A stretch of DNA of 64,000 nt from Lepisosteus oculatus (GCF_040954835.1 NC_090709.1:45516490-45580489), one strand, 5' to 3'; positions 1-11,242 are shown, counted from the stretch's first letter. The notes: a model not told the origin generated them from the letters alone. A program made the numbers and translations.

Positions 1-289
1 AAGACTTTCAGATTTTTCAGAATGAATTCACTTTGTATTCCAGTCTCTAAATAAAGTTTCTGGGAAACCTATCTCGTCTCTCTGGGCTCATGAGTTTATT
101 CTGGAGCTGTTCTGTGGTCTACCCAGGTGCCCTGGCCCAGTGTGAGGGGTTCTGGGGAATATCCATCATCACCTTCACTGCAAACTGGGAGTGCAGCCAG
201 CCTGTCTCCTGCCCCAGTCCAGCAAACACACCTGCACAGCCAGCACAGTCCTGAACCTCACTGAACTGCACCGGGATCAAACCAGTTCA
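1..289 (+). other. 3' end of an upstream transcript, with poly(A) signal
   Basis: An AATAAA hexamer lies at 51-56. The bases around it resemble the end of the terminal exon at 58,240 in the right arm (a TTTGTATT stretch, AATAAAGTTT, then AAACCT), so this may be the end of a related gene whose body lies before the window. No coding sequence is supported here. Confidence 0.4.
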
Positions 290-1037
290 AAAAGACAAAG
301 AGGCCTCAAATAGAAGATCTGAACAGACTCTGTGATGAGGAACTCCACTACAAGACAAGCCGGGAGATACAGGGATACTACCAGGCTGGGAGCAAGATCC
401 TTAGCACTCCCCAATTAAAAAACACAAAGAACAGTGATTTCAGCTTTTAACACAGGTGCAGCCATATTCACTACAATTCTTGTATCTATGTAGCAAACAA
501 GTATGTAGAGGGTGTGTGCAGACCTAGAAGAGAGATCAGTGCTGTTGATATTCACACTGTGAGGATTCAGAGATCTTTATAAACCCTGGAGGCCTGTGTG
601 TTACTGTAGTTTCTAACCCCAGTGGCTCAGAGAGAGCAGTGCTGTTGATATTCACACTGTGAGGATTCAGAGATCTCTATAAACCCTGCAGGTCTGTGTG
701 TTACTGTAGTTTCTAACCCCAGTGGCTCAGAGAGAGCAGTGCTGTCGAAATTCACACTGTGAGGAGTCAGAGATCTCTAGAAACTCCGCAGGCCTGTGTG
801 TTACTGTAATTCATAACTTCCTGTCGAATTAGCCGAAGTGAAGGCTCTGAAAACAAACCTCTCTGAGACTCACAAATCACAACGCAAGCTTTTCCATATA
901 CCTAGGACATTTATTAAAAACGGTATTGACGTTCCGAAATGAGCCAACTTCACCGCGGTACAAGAGAAAGGAAAACGTTTTACCTTTGATCCCTCCGAAT
1001 CAAGCGCTCGATGCGTCAATGGAGGTCACGCTCAACC

Positions 1038-1049
1038 GAAAGTGAAAGT
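1038..1049. promoter_or_regulatory. Interferon-stimulated response element, copy 1
   Basis: GAAAGTGAAAGT matches the IRF/ISRE core GAAANNGAAA exactly. It lies in the first copy of the 834-bp tandem duplication, about 75 bp before a donor-like GTAAGC. Function is inferred from the motif and immune-gene context only. Confidence 0.5.
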
Positions 1050-1970
1050 AATTTTTAAAACGAGTGCGAGGTAACCTAAAACTCACTCGTTTCTCTATTT
1101 TCTTTGGCGGTCTGGGGTAAGCGAAAAGACAAAGAGGCCTCAAATAGAAGATCTGAACAGACTCTGTGATGAGGAACTCCACTACAAGACAAGCCGGGAG
1201 ATACAGGGATACTACCAGGCTGGGAGCAAGATCCTTAGCACTCCCCAATTAAAAAACACAAAGAACAGTGATTTCAGCTTTTAACACAGGTGCAGCCATA
1301 TTCACTACAATTCTTGTATCTATGTAGCAAACAAGTATGTAGAGGGTGTGTGCAGACCTAGAAGAGAGATCAGTGCTGTTGATATTCACACTGTGAGGAT
1401 TCAGAGATCTTTATAAACCCTGCAGGCCTGTGTGTTACTGTAGTTTCTGACCCCAGTGGCTCAGAGACAGCAGTGCTGTTGATATTCACACTGTGAGGAT
1501 TCAGAGATCTCTATAAACCCCGCAGGTCTGTGTGTTACTGTAGTTTCTGACCCCAGTGGCTCAGAGACAGCAGTGCTGTTGATATTCACACTGTGAGGAT
1601 TCAGAGATCTCTATAAACCTGCAGGTCTGTGTGTTACTGTAGTTTCTAACCCCAGTGGCTCAGAGAGAGCAGTGCTGTCGAACTTCACACTGTGAGGAGT
1701 CAGAGATCTCTAGAAACTCCGCAGGCCTGTGTGTTACTGTAATTCATAACTTCCTGTCGAATTAGCCGAAGTGAAGGCTCTGAAAACAAACCTCTCTGAG
1801 ACTCACAAATCACAACGCAAGCTTTTCCATATACCTAGGACATTTATTAAAAACGGTATTGACGTTCCGAAATGAGCCAACTTCACCGCGGTACAAGAGA
1901 AAGGAAAACGTTTTACCTTTGATCCCTCCGAATCAAGCGCTCGATGTGTCAATGGAGGTCACGCTCAACC

Positions 1971-1982
1971 GAAAGTGAAAGT
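1971..1982. promoter_or_regulatory. Interferon-stimulated response element, copy 2
   Basis: The same GAAAGTGAAAGT motif is preserved in the second copy of the tandem duplication, again just upstream of a donor-like site (2,050). Which gene it serves is unknown; receptor A starts 2.7 kb further on. Confidence 0.5.
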
Positions 1983-2198
1983 AATTTTTAAAACGAGTGC
2001 GAGGTAACCTAAAACTCACTCGTTTCTCTATTTTCTTTGGCGGTCTGGGGTAAGCGATAGAACATTTTTCTCTTATGTAGTTAAACGACATATATCCAAC
2101 ACTTTCAGCGAAAAACGTGTTGAGCTCAACCGCTGCGCCGCCAGTTACTTAACACGACGGCGACCTGGTGTCCCTCGCTTCCGGGAAGACGGCAGATG

Positions 2199-2206
2199 TG
2201 ACGTCA
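2199..2206. promoter_or_regulatory. CRE-like palindrome TGACGTCA
   Basis: This is a perfect cAMP-response-element palindrome followed by a second CGTCA half site, in a CpG-containing stretch. The same octamer recurs at 13,334-13,341 and 15,537-15,544 and their mirror positions. Confidence 0.4.
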
Positions 2207-2379
2207 CGTCATACGAACCCAGTCGCTCAAACTTGATATTACGTGACGTTTTTCCAAAATGGAATATGGAAGACATTTATTTATTACTTAATCTGGTATT
2301 AAGACTGGGCAGATATCACAGTCACAATACAGAATTGTCTTATGCGTCTCCCATCTGCAGTGCTTATAAGGTGGAAGGT

Positions 2380-2660
2380 TGACTGTATTGGTGGCATGAT
2401 GGTTTACGTGACTGACTTGTAACCCTAAGGTCGGGTGTTCAAATCTAGCTGTCGCCATGAGTTTAGAGCGGAGTGGTGGCTCTGTTTGCCGGTTCGAATC
2501 CCGCAATTGGCAGAGGAATCCTACTCCGTTGGGCCCCTGAGCAAGGCCCTTAACCCCAACTACTCCAGGGGCGCTGTACAATGGCAGACCCTGCGCTCTG
2601 ACGACTTTGCGAAAAGACAAGTCCTCATGCAAGAAATTGTATAGGGCTAATAATCTGATC
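2380..2660 (+). mobile_element. tRNA-derived SINE
   Basis: The element has a tRNA-like head with B-box-like GGTTCGAATCC near 2,492, a body segment with the common fish SINE phrase CTGAGCAAGGCCCTTAACC near 2,537, and a tail with TAATCTGATCTG. The same family lies in the intron between the two Ig exons of receptor B. A second tRNA-like B box just upstream may mean a dimeric head or a nested insertion. Confidence 0.65.
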
Positions 2661-3479
2661 TGCGCTAGATGACTCTATAGTGCTAGCAAAGTGATGTGAT
2701 GTAATGTTAATGTAATGAAATGCAGTTATTACTTAAACTCCATTATAAAACATGAAAATCACAAGGCAGAAACAGAAACTGGGGACAGAACACGTGCTCC
2801 TTTGCATTATTTTTTCCCTTAAAAGAGGAGTGTAACGATATTGTTCTGTTGTTAAAGTCAGTGCAACTTTGCACGGGACAATATTATTACAAATGTAACG
2901 CAATATATGAATATCGAAGTTGGCAATACTGTTCACAGATGAACTATTGCGTTTCAACGTAATACTGTACATTTCTCGTCTGAACGATGATGTTTTCTCC
3001 GTGGCGCTAATAAGCTTTCCTAGCCACTAGGGGGCGTGAGAGTGTCAATCTTTTTATCATCAGGAGTGGAGAAACACTAACCGGGAGAAACGCTCGACAG
3101 GTTAACCCAACACTGAGGCAAACTGTTCTTAAACACATTGAGAGGAGAGGGTGTGTCGGAAAATAAGCGAACCGATAGGTTAGCTGATTTAGCGTGGTCT
3201 ATGCCTCCTTCTAAGGCTTGACCGGGACGCCGGGGTGGTAACAATAGACACCCTACAAACAAGAGCAAGAAGCACCCCTTAACGTATTTTAACATTAAAA
3301 ATAAAAACAAGAAATGTTACCCTGCTAACATGGAGTAAAACAGCTCCAGCAGTCTACCTGTCTGCGAGACAATCGGGCTTGTCTTCCGTCCTGTGGTTGC
3401 ATGGGATCAAACTGAAACCAACGTGTTTGTAGCAGCAGGCGTAGGCTGCAAAGGAAGAGGAAAAAAAGAAAAATTGCTC
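2661..3479. other. No recognisable gene
   Basis: Only short open frames without family features are present. I see no splice-bounded coding exon, RNA gene or classified repeat here. Confidence 0.5.
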
Positions 3480-3600
3480 ACCCTTATAGCGCCTTGCTGG
3501 ACGCTCCACTCCGAGCTCTTTCCAGGTCATGGGGACTCCCCTCCAGCCCCACCTGGATGGTGCGAGGCAGCCAGAGTGCGCCAGTCCGCCCATGTGTTCG
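3480..3600 (-). mobile_element. Fragment of 5S-derived SINE body
   Basis: The stretch TATAGCGCCTTGCTGGACGC through CCACCTGGATGGTGCGAGGC matches the body of the longer SINE copies at 9.7 and 24.2 kb. Only the tail-side part remains. Confidence 0.55.
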
Positions 3601-4600
3601 GCTGCGGGAGCCTTCTTCAGGTGTGAGGGAGAGAGGAGACAGTCAGCTGATAAGGCGCCCGGAGAAGCCTCCGCAGCCGAATCGTCGAGTTTCTTTTCTG
3701 CTCTTATCAGCACCGGAATAAACTTTCGCGTGTTCCCAAGTTCGCCTAAACCAAGGGCCGGTCCTGCGTTCCCTGTTCTTTTTATTGCACACCAGAGAGA
3801 GAAAGTGTCAATAATTAATAAATGAAGTACACCTAATTCACTCACAGGAAAAGATCACAATTTCAGACAATTTCTGAGAGCACCGAGTCCAGCGCCGTGT
3901 CCAGAGAGCGACAGGGTGCGTCTGAAACTGCTAATAAAGAAAAGGAGAAACTAAGGAGACAGGCCAGGTATACGCATATAAAATATTCTGCCTCGTGTCT
4001 AATAAGGTTCCTAATTAAAAAACAGCTCTCTCTATAGCTTTATTTATAGATTACATCACTCACCACCCGTTTGATAATAAAAAAAAACTCTGTTGAAGTC
4101 ACTTCTGTTATTAACGACAAGATTCCACGACAACCATCGAGATCTACTGTCAACTCCAGACATGACTGCTCTCGGTTTGAAACCACCCTGATTCCCTGAC
4201 AGTCCGGGGAGAAAGTTTAAATGAGCAATTGATCCGTCTGATTTCCTACAACCCTCAGATCTTTTGATTATTTGTCACAGAGCTCTGCTCTCTCTGTCTT
4301 CCTGTCCCGCACCGGCCATGAATGGTGCAGCCATTAACACGACACCCAGTAACGCGTGTAAAGGCTTTTTCATCTAAACCACACGGAATTCACGTAAAAC
4401 GATTAAAACGAACAATTCATTTACAAATGTGCACTCCTGTGACCCGAGTATGCAGCGGTTCTGGTCTCAGGGGATGAGGAGATACAAAGACAGACACCTT
4501 CTGTCTGCATTTCTTAAAGATATTTTTTTGTGATTTTTTTTGGACTGGCGTACATCGGTTTACACGTCATTGGAAACTAATATCTGGGCCCAATGAGAGC
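3601..4600. other. Non-coding stretch upstream of receptor A
   Basis: No coding exon or repeat family was recognised. A GCCCAATGAG CCAAT-like motif near 4,588 lies about 75 bp before the receptor A start codon and may belong to its promoter. Confidence 0.35.
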
Positions 4601-4661
4601 GCGGTTTTCACAGAGTGAGGCGCAGGTTAAGAGACCCGCTCTACCTCTTTCACCAGACGGA

Positions 4662-7600
4662 ATGGACACTGTGCGGACGACATATAACCCGCTCTTCCTC
4701 TGTGAGTAGATATATTTGTATAGATGTTTGTTTCGTTAATAGGCTTCAGTCAACAAAGCAGTGAATTATAATTGTTTTATACATTCAAACATTATATTGG
4801 GCGGCATGAGAGTTTCTGGGGTCAGTGATTCTCCAGTGCTCTGTCTTCTGCAGGGCTGTACTTGTATATAAAGATGATGTATAACATGTTTACAATATGT
4901 ATTACCCGTATATGTACAGGTGTATACAACGTATATAAAGACTGAGTATAAAGTATATAGTTGTGAGTTGTATATAAAAACAGTATATAAAATATACAGC
5001 TACTAGATTTATATAAAGACAGTATATAGGTATGTAGCTGTTCGTTGGATATAAAGACAGTATAAAGGTATGTAGCTGTTGGTTGGATACAGTGTACCGA
5101 GCTGAGTTACACGGTTGATCTCTGGAAGAAGCAGCCAGCTCTCTCCCGGAGGGAAGTAACTCGCTATCAAGCAATTAAATAGCGCGAAGGCACAAGGGGG
5201 TTTGTTCAGTTGAGATGAGCTGCCACAGAAAAAAAAAAGTCTAAAATAATTTACAGTTAGCTTCACAAAACTGCATGCGAAGTTTGGATTATCACACTGA
5301 AGTCGAACTTTATTCGACGTCAATAAAAATGGCACAACAGGTGATGTACGTTTTTGGTTACCTTGAAATTATCCGAAACTGCCGAAAAAAGTTCGAGATT
5401 TTATTATATTTTTATGTTATATTTATATTCTATTATTTTACTTTTTATTATATTGTTCCAGAATTTCCAAACATGGTCAATTTTCACAAATTTCAGGGGA
5501 AAAAAATCAATATTAAACAGTAACATGAAAGTTGTTTCCCTCTAGAGGTATTTAACTCTTGGATCAGTCGTGAACTGGTGACGCGGTACTTAATAATACC
5601 AGAAAGATGGAATAAAACCCAGAAATTATGGTCATATGTAACTGTTCTGTTCATTATGTTTAATAAGAATGATCTGAATCAAAACTACTGTATTGTTCAG
5701 ATCGCAGAGATAGATCTTGTATCCTGACGAGTTTCTGAACGGACTGACGCGAGTTTCATGTCTCAGATGTCTTCCTGGCGTGGGAACTGTTCGCTGGCTC
5801 GGCCGCGATGGTGGAGCTGCGGGTCCGAGCCGGAGACACGGTCACCCTGCCCTGCGGCATCAGGCACCAGAAGGAGACGCTGTGGGTGATACAGCGCCCC
5901 CTGGAGGTGCCGCTCATCGCCGCCGTCGCCCGGATTAGCAACTCTGAAATCACCAAGGAGGTGGAAGAGGAGTACCGGTCTCGCCTCTCCCTCGTCCTCG
6001 AACCCTCGACCCTCTCCGTCAGCCTGACGCTCGCCAACCTGACGGAGTCCGACCGGGCGCTGTACTACTGTGCCGACAGAGTCTACGGGCGGCTGCGCTT
6101 TGGAAACGGGACGGAGCTCGTCTTCCCCGGTGAGCCCCAGCCACCGCCCGACACCCCGATAACCCCTCACGCACGCTAACACGCAACTGCAGTTCCAGTC
6201 TGTGCACATATTCCCCTGCACAGCACAGACACCCTGGGGTCCCATTCCTCCACTATTCAACACTGCAGTCTTGTTCGGTACCTGTTTCGGTTTTGACATG
6301 TTTATACTCGACACCGGCTGCTTTCCATTTTCACATCTGCTTAGTGCGAAATCGTTTCCCTTTACCTGATTTTACTGTGCTTTATTACAGCTTAGTTAGA
6401 GTCATTTAGGCACCCAGAGAAACCGATAATACCAATATCATGGAAAATGAACAGTGTCCTGTCCATATTTCAGCGGCAGTGAAGATGTTGTGAATTAGCC
6501 TCTCACCTGCTCTTTGTCTTGTAGAAAACTCCTCCTTGGAAGAACCTGACCAGACAGTGGTCAGTCCCAGTAAGTGATTCTTCACGTCTGAGCTGTTACT
6601 TCAGAAAGCCTGTCCAGCGGCAGTGAAGATGTTGTGAATTAGCCTCTCACCTGCTCTGTGTCCTTTAGAAAACTCCTCCTTGGAGGAACCTGACCGGACA
6701 GTGGTCAGTCCCTGTCCCTGCCTGACGTGCTGGACTCTTCTGCCCTCTGTGAGTGTGGTCTGTGCCATCGTGTCCTCTGTCTGCGTTTTCTCCTGCGTTT
6801 CCCTTAGAAGAGGTAGGACTGTCCACACAGCTGTGTTTTATTATGAAAAGTGAAATACAATTTGCACAAAAGCCGCTGTTAGTTAGGAAAACATCAACAG
6901 ACACTTAAATGCGTGAAAGGCAGATGGAAATACTCCAAATCTTTCATTGTGTTATTGTTTCAAAAATGTTTTAACTATTATAGTGTATAATTCTACTAGA
7001 CTAGCTTGTCTTGTGTGGCTGTGAAATTAACTGGAAGATAGAACTTTTGTTTTTCAGTGTCTCAAGTGTATCGGTTTAATTTTAAGTTTCACGCGTTAAA
7101 CTGGAATGTTTTGCTTCTGATGCTAAAATCTAAATAAACTAAATGAAAACCTGATGTGAATTATCTACGTCTGTTTGCATTGACCTTTATAGCCAGTCCT
7201 AGTAGCTTTTTCAGTCCAGAGAAACTTTCTCAGTATTCCAGTTTGTCCCAATCCCAAGAAACACTTATTGTGGAAAAAGTAGAAAACGTCAGAATTAAAT
7301 ATTTAAGATCAACTCCAAGGGGTTTTTAATTTGATCTGCTTGTGTCTTTTAAAAAGACAGGTGAGGAAGATTTAAATTTCTCCGTCACACTTATTTATTT
7401 TCAATCGACGCTGAAAAGTCATTTTTAAAAGCAATGTTTGCCTACTGCATCAAACTACTGAAAGTGCTGTATATTGTCTTTATATACTCAGATCCAGAGA
7501 GTTACATATTCTTCACCCTGATCTGACAGATGAACAAAACCATCTTTTACAGTGATGCTAGGAAGTGGAAAATATTTTGGGGTCACAGTGGAGTATAACT

Positions 7601-8087
7601 GTGTTTCCTCTTTGAAACCAGGCAGTAGAAGCTCTGAGAGTCGCCCCCAGACTGGAGGACACAGCAAGAGACAGGACAGTCAGGTACCGATCCGATTTTT
7701 ATTTCAGACAGGACACTGTGTCTCACATCCATCTAATAATAGTGATGATGGTGTTTGTGACGATGATTAGGGCAGAGAGTGGTTTATTTTTTGTGGGCTG
7801 TTAAGAGTATTTTTTTATGTTGACACTGATAAAAGATTAACAATCTTATCAGAGTGTGTCAGGAGGGTCACAGATGAAATTAGCAGAGTGTGTGTGTGTG
7901 CGTGTGTGTATGTGTGTGTGTGTGCATGTTCAGGCTCGTCCTCACCTCACTGTCTATGTGTTTGCAGGAGGAGGAGGCAGGACTGCAGTACGCTACTATA
8001 GAGATCAGCAGACAAAACACGAAGCACAAGAAGAGAGGTGGCTACAACACACAGCCCACGACATATGCTGAGATCAAGCATGGGTGA
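4662..8087 (+). CDS. Receptor A (left): V-J-like Ig receptor with ITIM and ITSM
   Basis: Predicted type I membrane inhibitory receptor of 257 residues. Exons: 4,662-4,701, 5,767-6,129, 6,525-6,569, 6,669-6,812, 7,622-7,683 and 7,968-8,087; all junctions are GT-AG and the frame closes at TGA. The signal peptide (about 1-27) is split in phase 1 across exons 1 and 2. The V domain (about 28-134) has the LPC cysteine, LW tryptophan, ALYYCAD and a J-like FGNGTELVF in the same exon, as in NITRs. A duplicated stalk exon, a cysteine-rich membrane segment (about 170-194) and a tail follow. The tail holds LQYATI (Tyr226, ITIM) and TTYAEI (Tyr251, ITSM), motifs that in other receptors recruit SH2 phosphatases. 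Sequons occur at NLT, NGT and NSS. The fold and inhibitory layout are seen in the sequence; NITR membership is inference, and another fish IgSF family remains possible. Confidence 0.85.
4860..5095. repeat. AT-rich degenerate tandem repeat in receptor A intron 1
   Basis: TATATAAAGACAGTATA-type units recur with a spacing of roughly 40-45 bp just after the signal-peptide exon. Repeated TATAAA motifs are part of the array and need not be promoters. Confidence 0.6.
6473..6760 (+). repeat. 144-bp tandem duplication creating a second stalk exon
   Basis: GCGGCAGTGAAGATG starts at 6,473 and again at 6,617, an offset of 144 bp. Each copy contains an acceptor and an ENSSLEEPD-coding exon start. The first copy gained a GTAAGT donor at 6,570 and forms a separate 45-nt exon, phase 1 to phase 1, that would add 15 residues and one N-glycosylation sequon. 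The right arm has only one copy. Confidence 0.8.
7889..7927. repeat. (GT)n microsatellite in receptor A intron
   Basis: Imperfect GT dinucleotides with a few interruptions lie 40-80 bp before the acceptor of the ITIM/ITSM exon. It is shared with the right arm. Confidence 0.85.
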
Positions 8088-8505
8088 CGTGTGTGACAGT
8101 AAAGTACAGAAGTACACTCACAGAGCGCTTAGCTGAGCTGAAAAACATAATCAGGTTGAGTACTGGGAATCAAAACTGATAAATGCATAACAACCCATAA
8201 AAAAGTATTTTATCAAGACTACTGGTCAAGAACTAGTTGAAGTACATTTTTCTCTTTTATCTTAATTTCCTTTATCTCCAGTTCTTTTGTTCAGCTGATT
8301 TAATGAGTAGGGACCATCCAGACAACTTCCTCTAAAATGAAATCTAGTCAAATTTGTTTGCTGAAAACTGGAAGGAGTGATCCAGCAATTTCTAAGAACA
8401 TATTTCTCTGTAAGAATTACTTATGAGCTGAAGTATCTATGGATTTCACATCAGGATACTTCTGCTTGGCAGCTACCTTGTAAAGTCCTTTGAATCTACA
8501 TAGAT

Positions 8506-8511
8506 AATAAA
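8506..8511 (+). terminator. Candidate poly(A) signal of receptor A (left)
   Basis: AATAAA lies about 420 bp after the receptor A stop codon and is the first such hexamer seen downstream. Use is inferred. Confidence 0.45.
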
Positions 8512-8756
8512 GAGATAATGCAAGATACATGTAAAAGCTGCTCATATATCCATCTGGTCGGTTGATAAGTGACAATTACCAGAGTTCCCTGCTACTGAAC
8601 AGGTTTGCATATAGAGGTGTCATGAAAAAAAGACTTACACCACACAGAAGACAAAAGCTGGTACAAGTGTTTCATAGGCAGTCAACAAAAGAACCAAACA
8701 GCATTTGTTCTTTGTGTCTGATGCTCGTGTTCATCACTGCTAACGAGCCCTGAACT

Positions 8757-9140
8757 GTGAGCAGATCAAGGGCTCTGTGCAGCCTGTGTGCAACCCGACC
8801 GCAGGCTGAGCTCGGCTCCGGACCAGAGCTTCAGAGCGGTGTTCAGCACGACGACCGCAGATGTTTCCATGAGCTCAACTGCTCTCTATACAGTATTTAC
8901 TCTCTCAGGCCTGTGATAGTCACACTGGGCTCGGGAGGACAGGGGGCCGGGGGGGAAGGTGGAGAACTTGACAACAGGTTCGCACTGACAGTTTCCTGTC
9001 TTGTTTCTGTTGCTGTGTCTCTGCTGGGCTGTGTGCTCGCCAGCATCTACTTGTTTACTCTTCGGACTCCCCAAAATGCATCATCAAGCAGAATTAGGAA
9101 CAGAAAACTGTGTTTTTTCAAGACCTCTCTACCCTACTGA
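8757..9140 (+). other. ORF with one membrane segment, possible orphan receptor exon
   Basis: A 127-residue open frame contains a strongly hydrophobic stretch FALTVSCLVSVAVSLLGCVL followed by basic residues, typical of a receptor membrane exon. An acceptor-like CTCTCTCAG occurs near 8,910 before the hydrophobic part. The frame is intact in both arms. It could be an alternative 3' exon of receptor A, a relic of a neighbouring receptor, or chance. No Ig fold or family match is visible. Confidence 0.3.
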
Positions 9141-9229
9141 TTGTTTGTCAGACATCAGACGTTTTTGATTCTGCGCAGGAGAGCTGCACCTGTTAGACAA
9201 GTGGTGCCTTCCTGGACGGAGGACATAAG

Positions 9230-9432
9230 ACCGGTCACAAACGAGAGGCCACAAACGTTGGGTAGTTTGTGGCTAATCAGTTCGAAGGTCTCAACTAGAG
9301 ATTTGAAAATGACAGAGTGAAGATCACATTCTTGAAGGAAGCCAGGGTATCGGCTTCAATAACATGGCTGGGCAGCTTGTTCCACACCCCCGCCACTCTC
9401 TGTGTAAAGAACAGTCTTCTGGTCTTTAAATC
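9230..9432 (-). mobile_element. CR1/L2-type LINE 3' fragment
   Basis: The reverse strand encodes RLFFTQRVAGVWNKLP followed by VIEADTLASFKN, the layout of the C-terminal end of the reverse-transcriptase ORF in CR1/L2/Rex-type LINEs (R-FF--R-V--WN-LP--VV-A--L-SFK). A stop and a short 3' UTR follow. It is 5'-truncated to the last part of ORF2. The same family recurs as single fragments and as tandem arrays in this window. Confidence 0.6.
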
Positions 9433-9726
9433 ACCTTTAGAATTATTTAAATCACCTTTTCTGATACCAGCTTAGTGTATTATATCCAAATGAGAATAAA
9501 TAAAATGAGTATATTTTACTCCACCCTGTTCTGCTAGGTCTAACACTTCACACCGGAAGCTCTGCTTGCTCACACACACAGCGGTTCATCCGGACGGGGT
9601 CGGCCTGACGAGATTCAGGCTCAATCTTCAGGCCCAGAGCCGGTGGCCGCTGCCTCCCCCTGCTGGCCGGACGTGGTAGCGCCGCTTCACCGCACTGAAG
9701 AAACCGAGAACAGTCAAATTCTGCCT

Positions 9727-10288
9727 GTAATAATAATAATCCTCACACTTCTAGAGCGCCTTGCTGGACCCTCCACTCTGAGCTCTTCCCAGGTCATGGG
9801 GATCCCCTCCAGCCCCCCCAGTGTGCAGCCCCACCTGGATGATGCTCCAGTCCGCTCAGCACACAGCAGCTCTCAGTGGGGAGGAGAGCAGAGTGATGGA
9901 GCCAGTTCAGAGAGGGGGGTGATAAGGAGGCCATGATGGGTCAAGACCAGGGGGGGAATCAGGCCAGGACACTGGGGTAACACCCCTACTGTCCTCCAGA
10001 AACACCCCGGGATTGTTAATGACCACAGAGAGTCAGGACCTCAGTTTTACATCTGATCCAATGTACAGCGCCTGTTTACAGTCCAGTGTCCCCCCTCACT
10101 ATACTGGGGCATCAGGACCCACACAGACCGCAGGGTGAGAGCGCCCCCTGCTGGCCCCACTAACACCTCCCAGCAGCAGCCTCCGCTCTCCCAGGAGTCT
10201 CCCCTCCAGGTACTGGCCAGGCTCACACCTGCTGGGCTCCAGTGGGGTTCCCAGCGGTGTGCTACAGGGTGACATGACTGTAGCAGCT
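9727..10288 (-). mobile_element. 5S rRNA-derived SINE (SINE3 type), near full length
   Basis: On the reverse strand the head (10,288 to about 10,185) follows 5S rRNA: GCTACAG, CACCCTG, then AGCCTGGCCAGTACCTGGA and GGGAGACTCCTGGGAGAG, matching the 5S internal promoter region and 3' half. The body runs to about 9,727 and ends in a (TTA)n stretch. A 5S-derived pol III head defines the SINE3 class; the family name is not determined. It is also present in the right arm, so the insertion predates the duplication. Confidence 0.75.
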
Positions 10289-10506
10289 GAATTAGTGAAT
10301 TTAGAAGCTCGATGTCAAATCAAACTTGATAAAACAACCTGCTTGCGATCACTGTCGCCTGCCTTCCGCTACACAGCGAGAGTGAAATACTTCACAAGAG
10401 CGCCCCCTGCTGGATCTAGTGTGTATCACCGCCCCGCTGGACCTTCGCAATGTAAATGATTCCTAATTCAACAGCTTATCTGCGCGAAATCGAGCCTACT
10501 TGCATT

Positions 10507-10929
10507 CTACTGCCCCGGCTTTCTATACGAGCTACAGTGCTGTGCAACCTCATCACTGTCACAAAGCCTCTCCTCACACACTCCTCCCTTAGTGGAGCAC
10601 TGTAAGAGCTCAAAAGAGTTTAATCTCCCTCCAAAGAAAAGGCTCTTATTTTTAAAAGGCATGAAAGCACTGAAATATTTACAGAAGTGACCCCAAAGCT
10701 CAGCTCCCAACTCTGACTGAAAGACCACTTCCCTTGGTGCTACAGTGTCGGCTGGACACCCCGAGTCTGCAGGGCTGAGCCCCGGATGTCTCTCCGCCCA
10801 GGAGGCAGGTTTAGGTGAGATCTGATCAGCACAGCAGGCTGAGAAGTCGATATAAACACAACCCACATTCGTCTGTGCTTTCTGTTCTTCTTCAGTGTGA
10901 ACTAGCACAGCTACAGCTCTGGGAACCAT
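10507..10929 (-). other. Unrecognised 140-residue ORF
   Basis: An open frame beginning MVPRAVAVLVHTEEEQ is intact in both arms. No signal peptide, domain or family pattern was recognised, and flanking splice sites are not convincing. It may be chance coding potential in a slowly changing arm. Confidence 0.2.
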
Positions 10930-11242
10930 GTTATTTTCTTTAAAACTGACCCAACATCAAACCTTGGAGGAAACTAACACAGGAAATGCAACTCTGTTTT
11001 CCCACTCCTCACGCTGAAATGTAACTTCCTCGCTCCAGTACAGAAACCATCACGCCAGGAGCTGGATTTGTTCTTGATGGGACGAGTAAACAAGTGGACT
11101 GAGGCATCATTCAGTGATCTAATGTCTGAAGAAAGAACCGCTGTAAGGAACAAAAGTAAGCAGGAGGGGAAAGAGATCGAATCCACAGTTTTTGACATAA
11201 GGGGAGTGGGAGTCTATCCCAGCAAGCAACAGGCACAAGGCA

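Larger units (their letters stand above)
290..2057. repeat. Tandem duplication of about 834 bp with internal 100-bp minisatellite
   Basis: The block at 290-1,123 is repeated at 1,124-2,057. Each copy begins with GACAAAGAGGCCTC, contains 100-bp units (three starting at 537, 637 and 737; four starting at 1,371, 1,471, 1,571 and 1,670) and ends with an ISRE-bearing segment and a GTAAGC donor-like site (second one at 2,050). The one-unit difference explains why the second copy is 100 bp longer. It looks like a duplicated promoter/first-exon segment of an immune-responsive gene; no coding exon was found for it. Confidence 0.85.

Noticed and set aside
2435-2644. Forward 69-residue frame
   Set aside because: It lies wholly within the tRNA-derived SINE.
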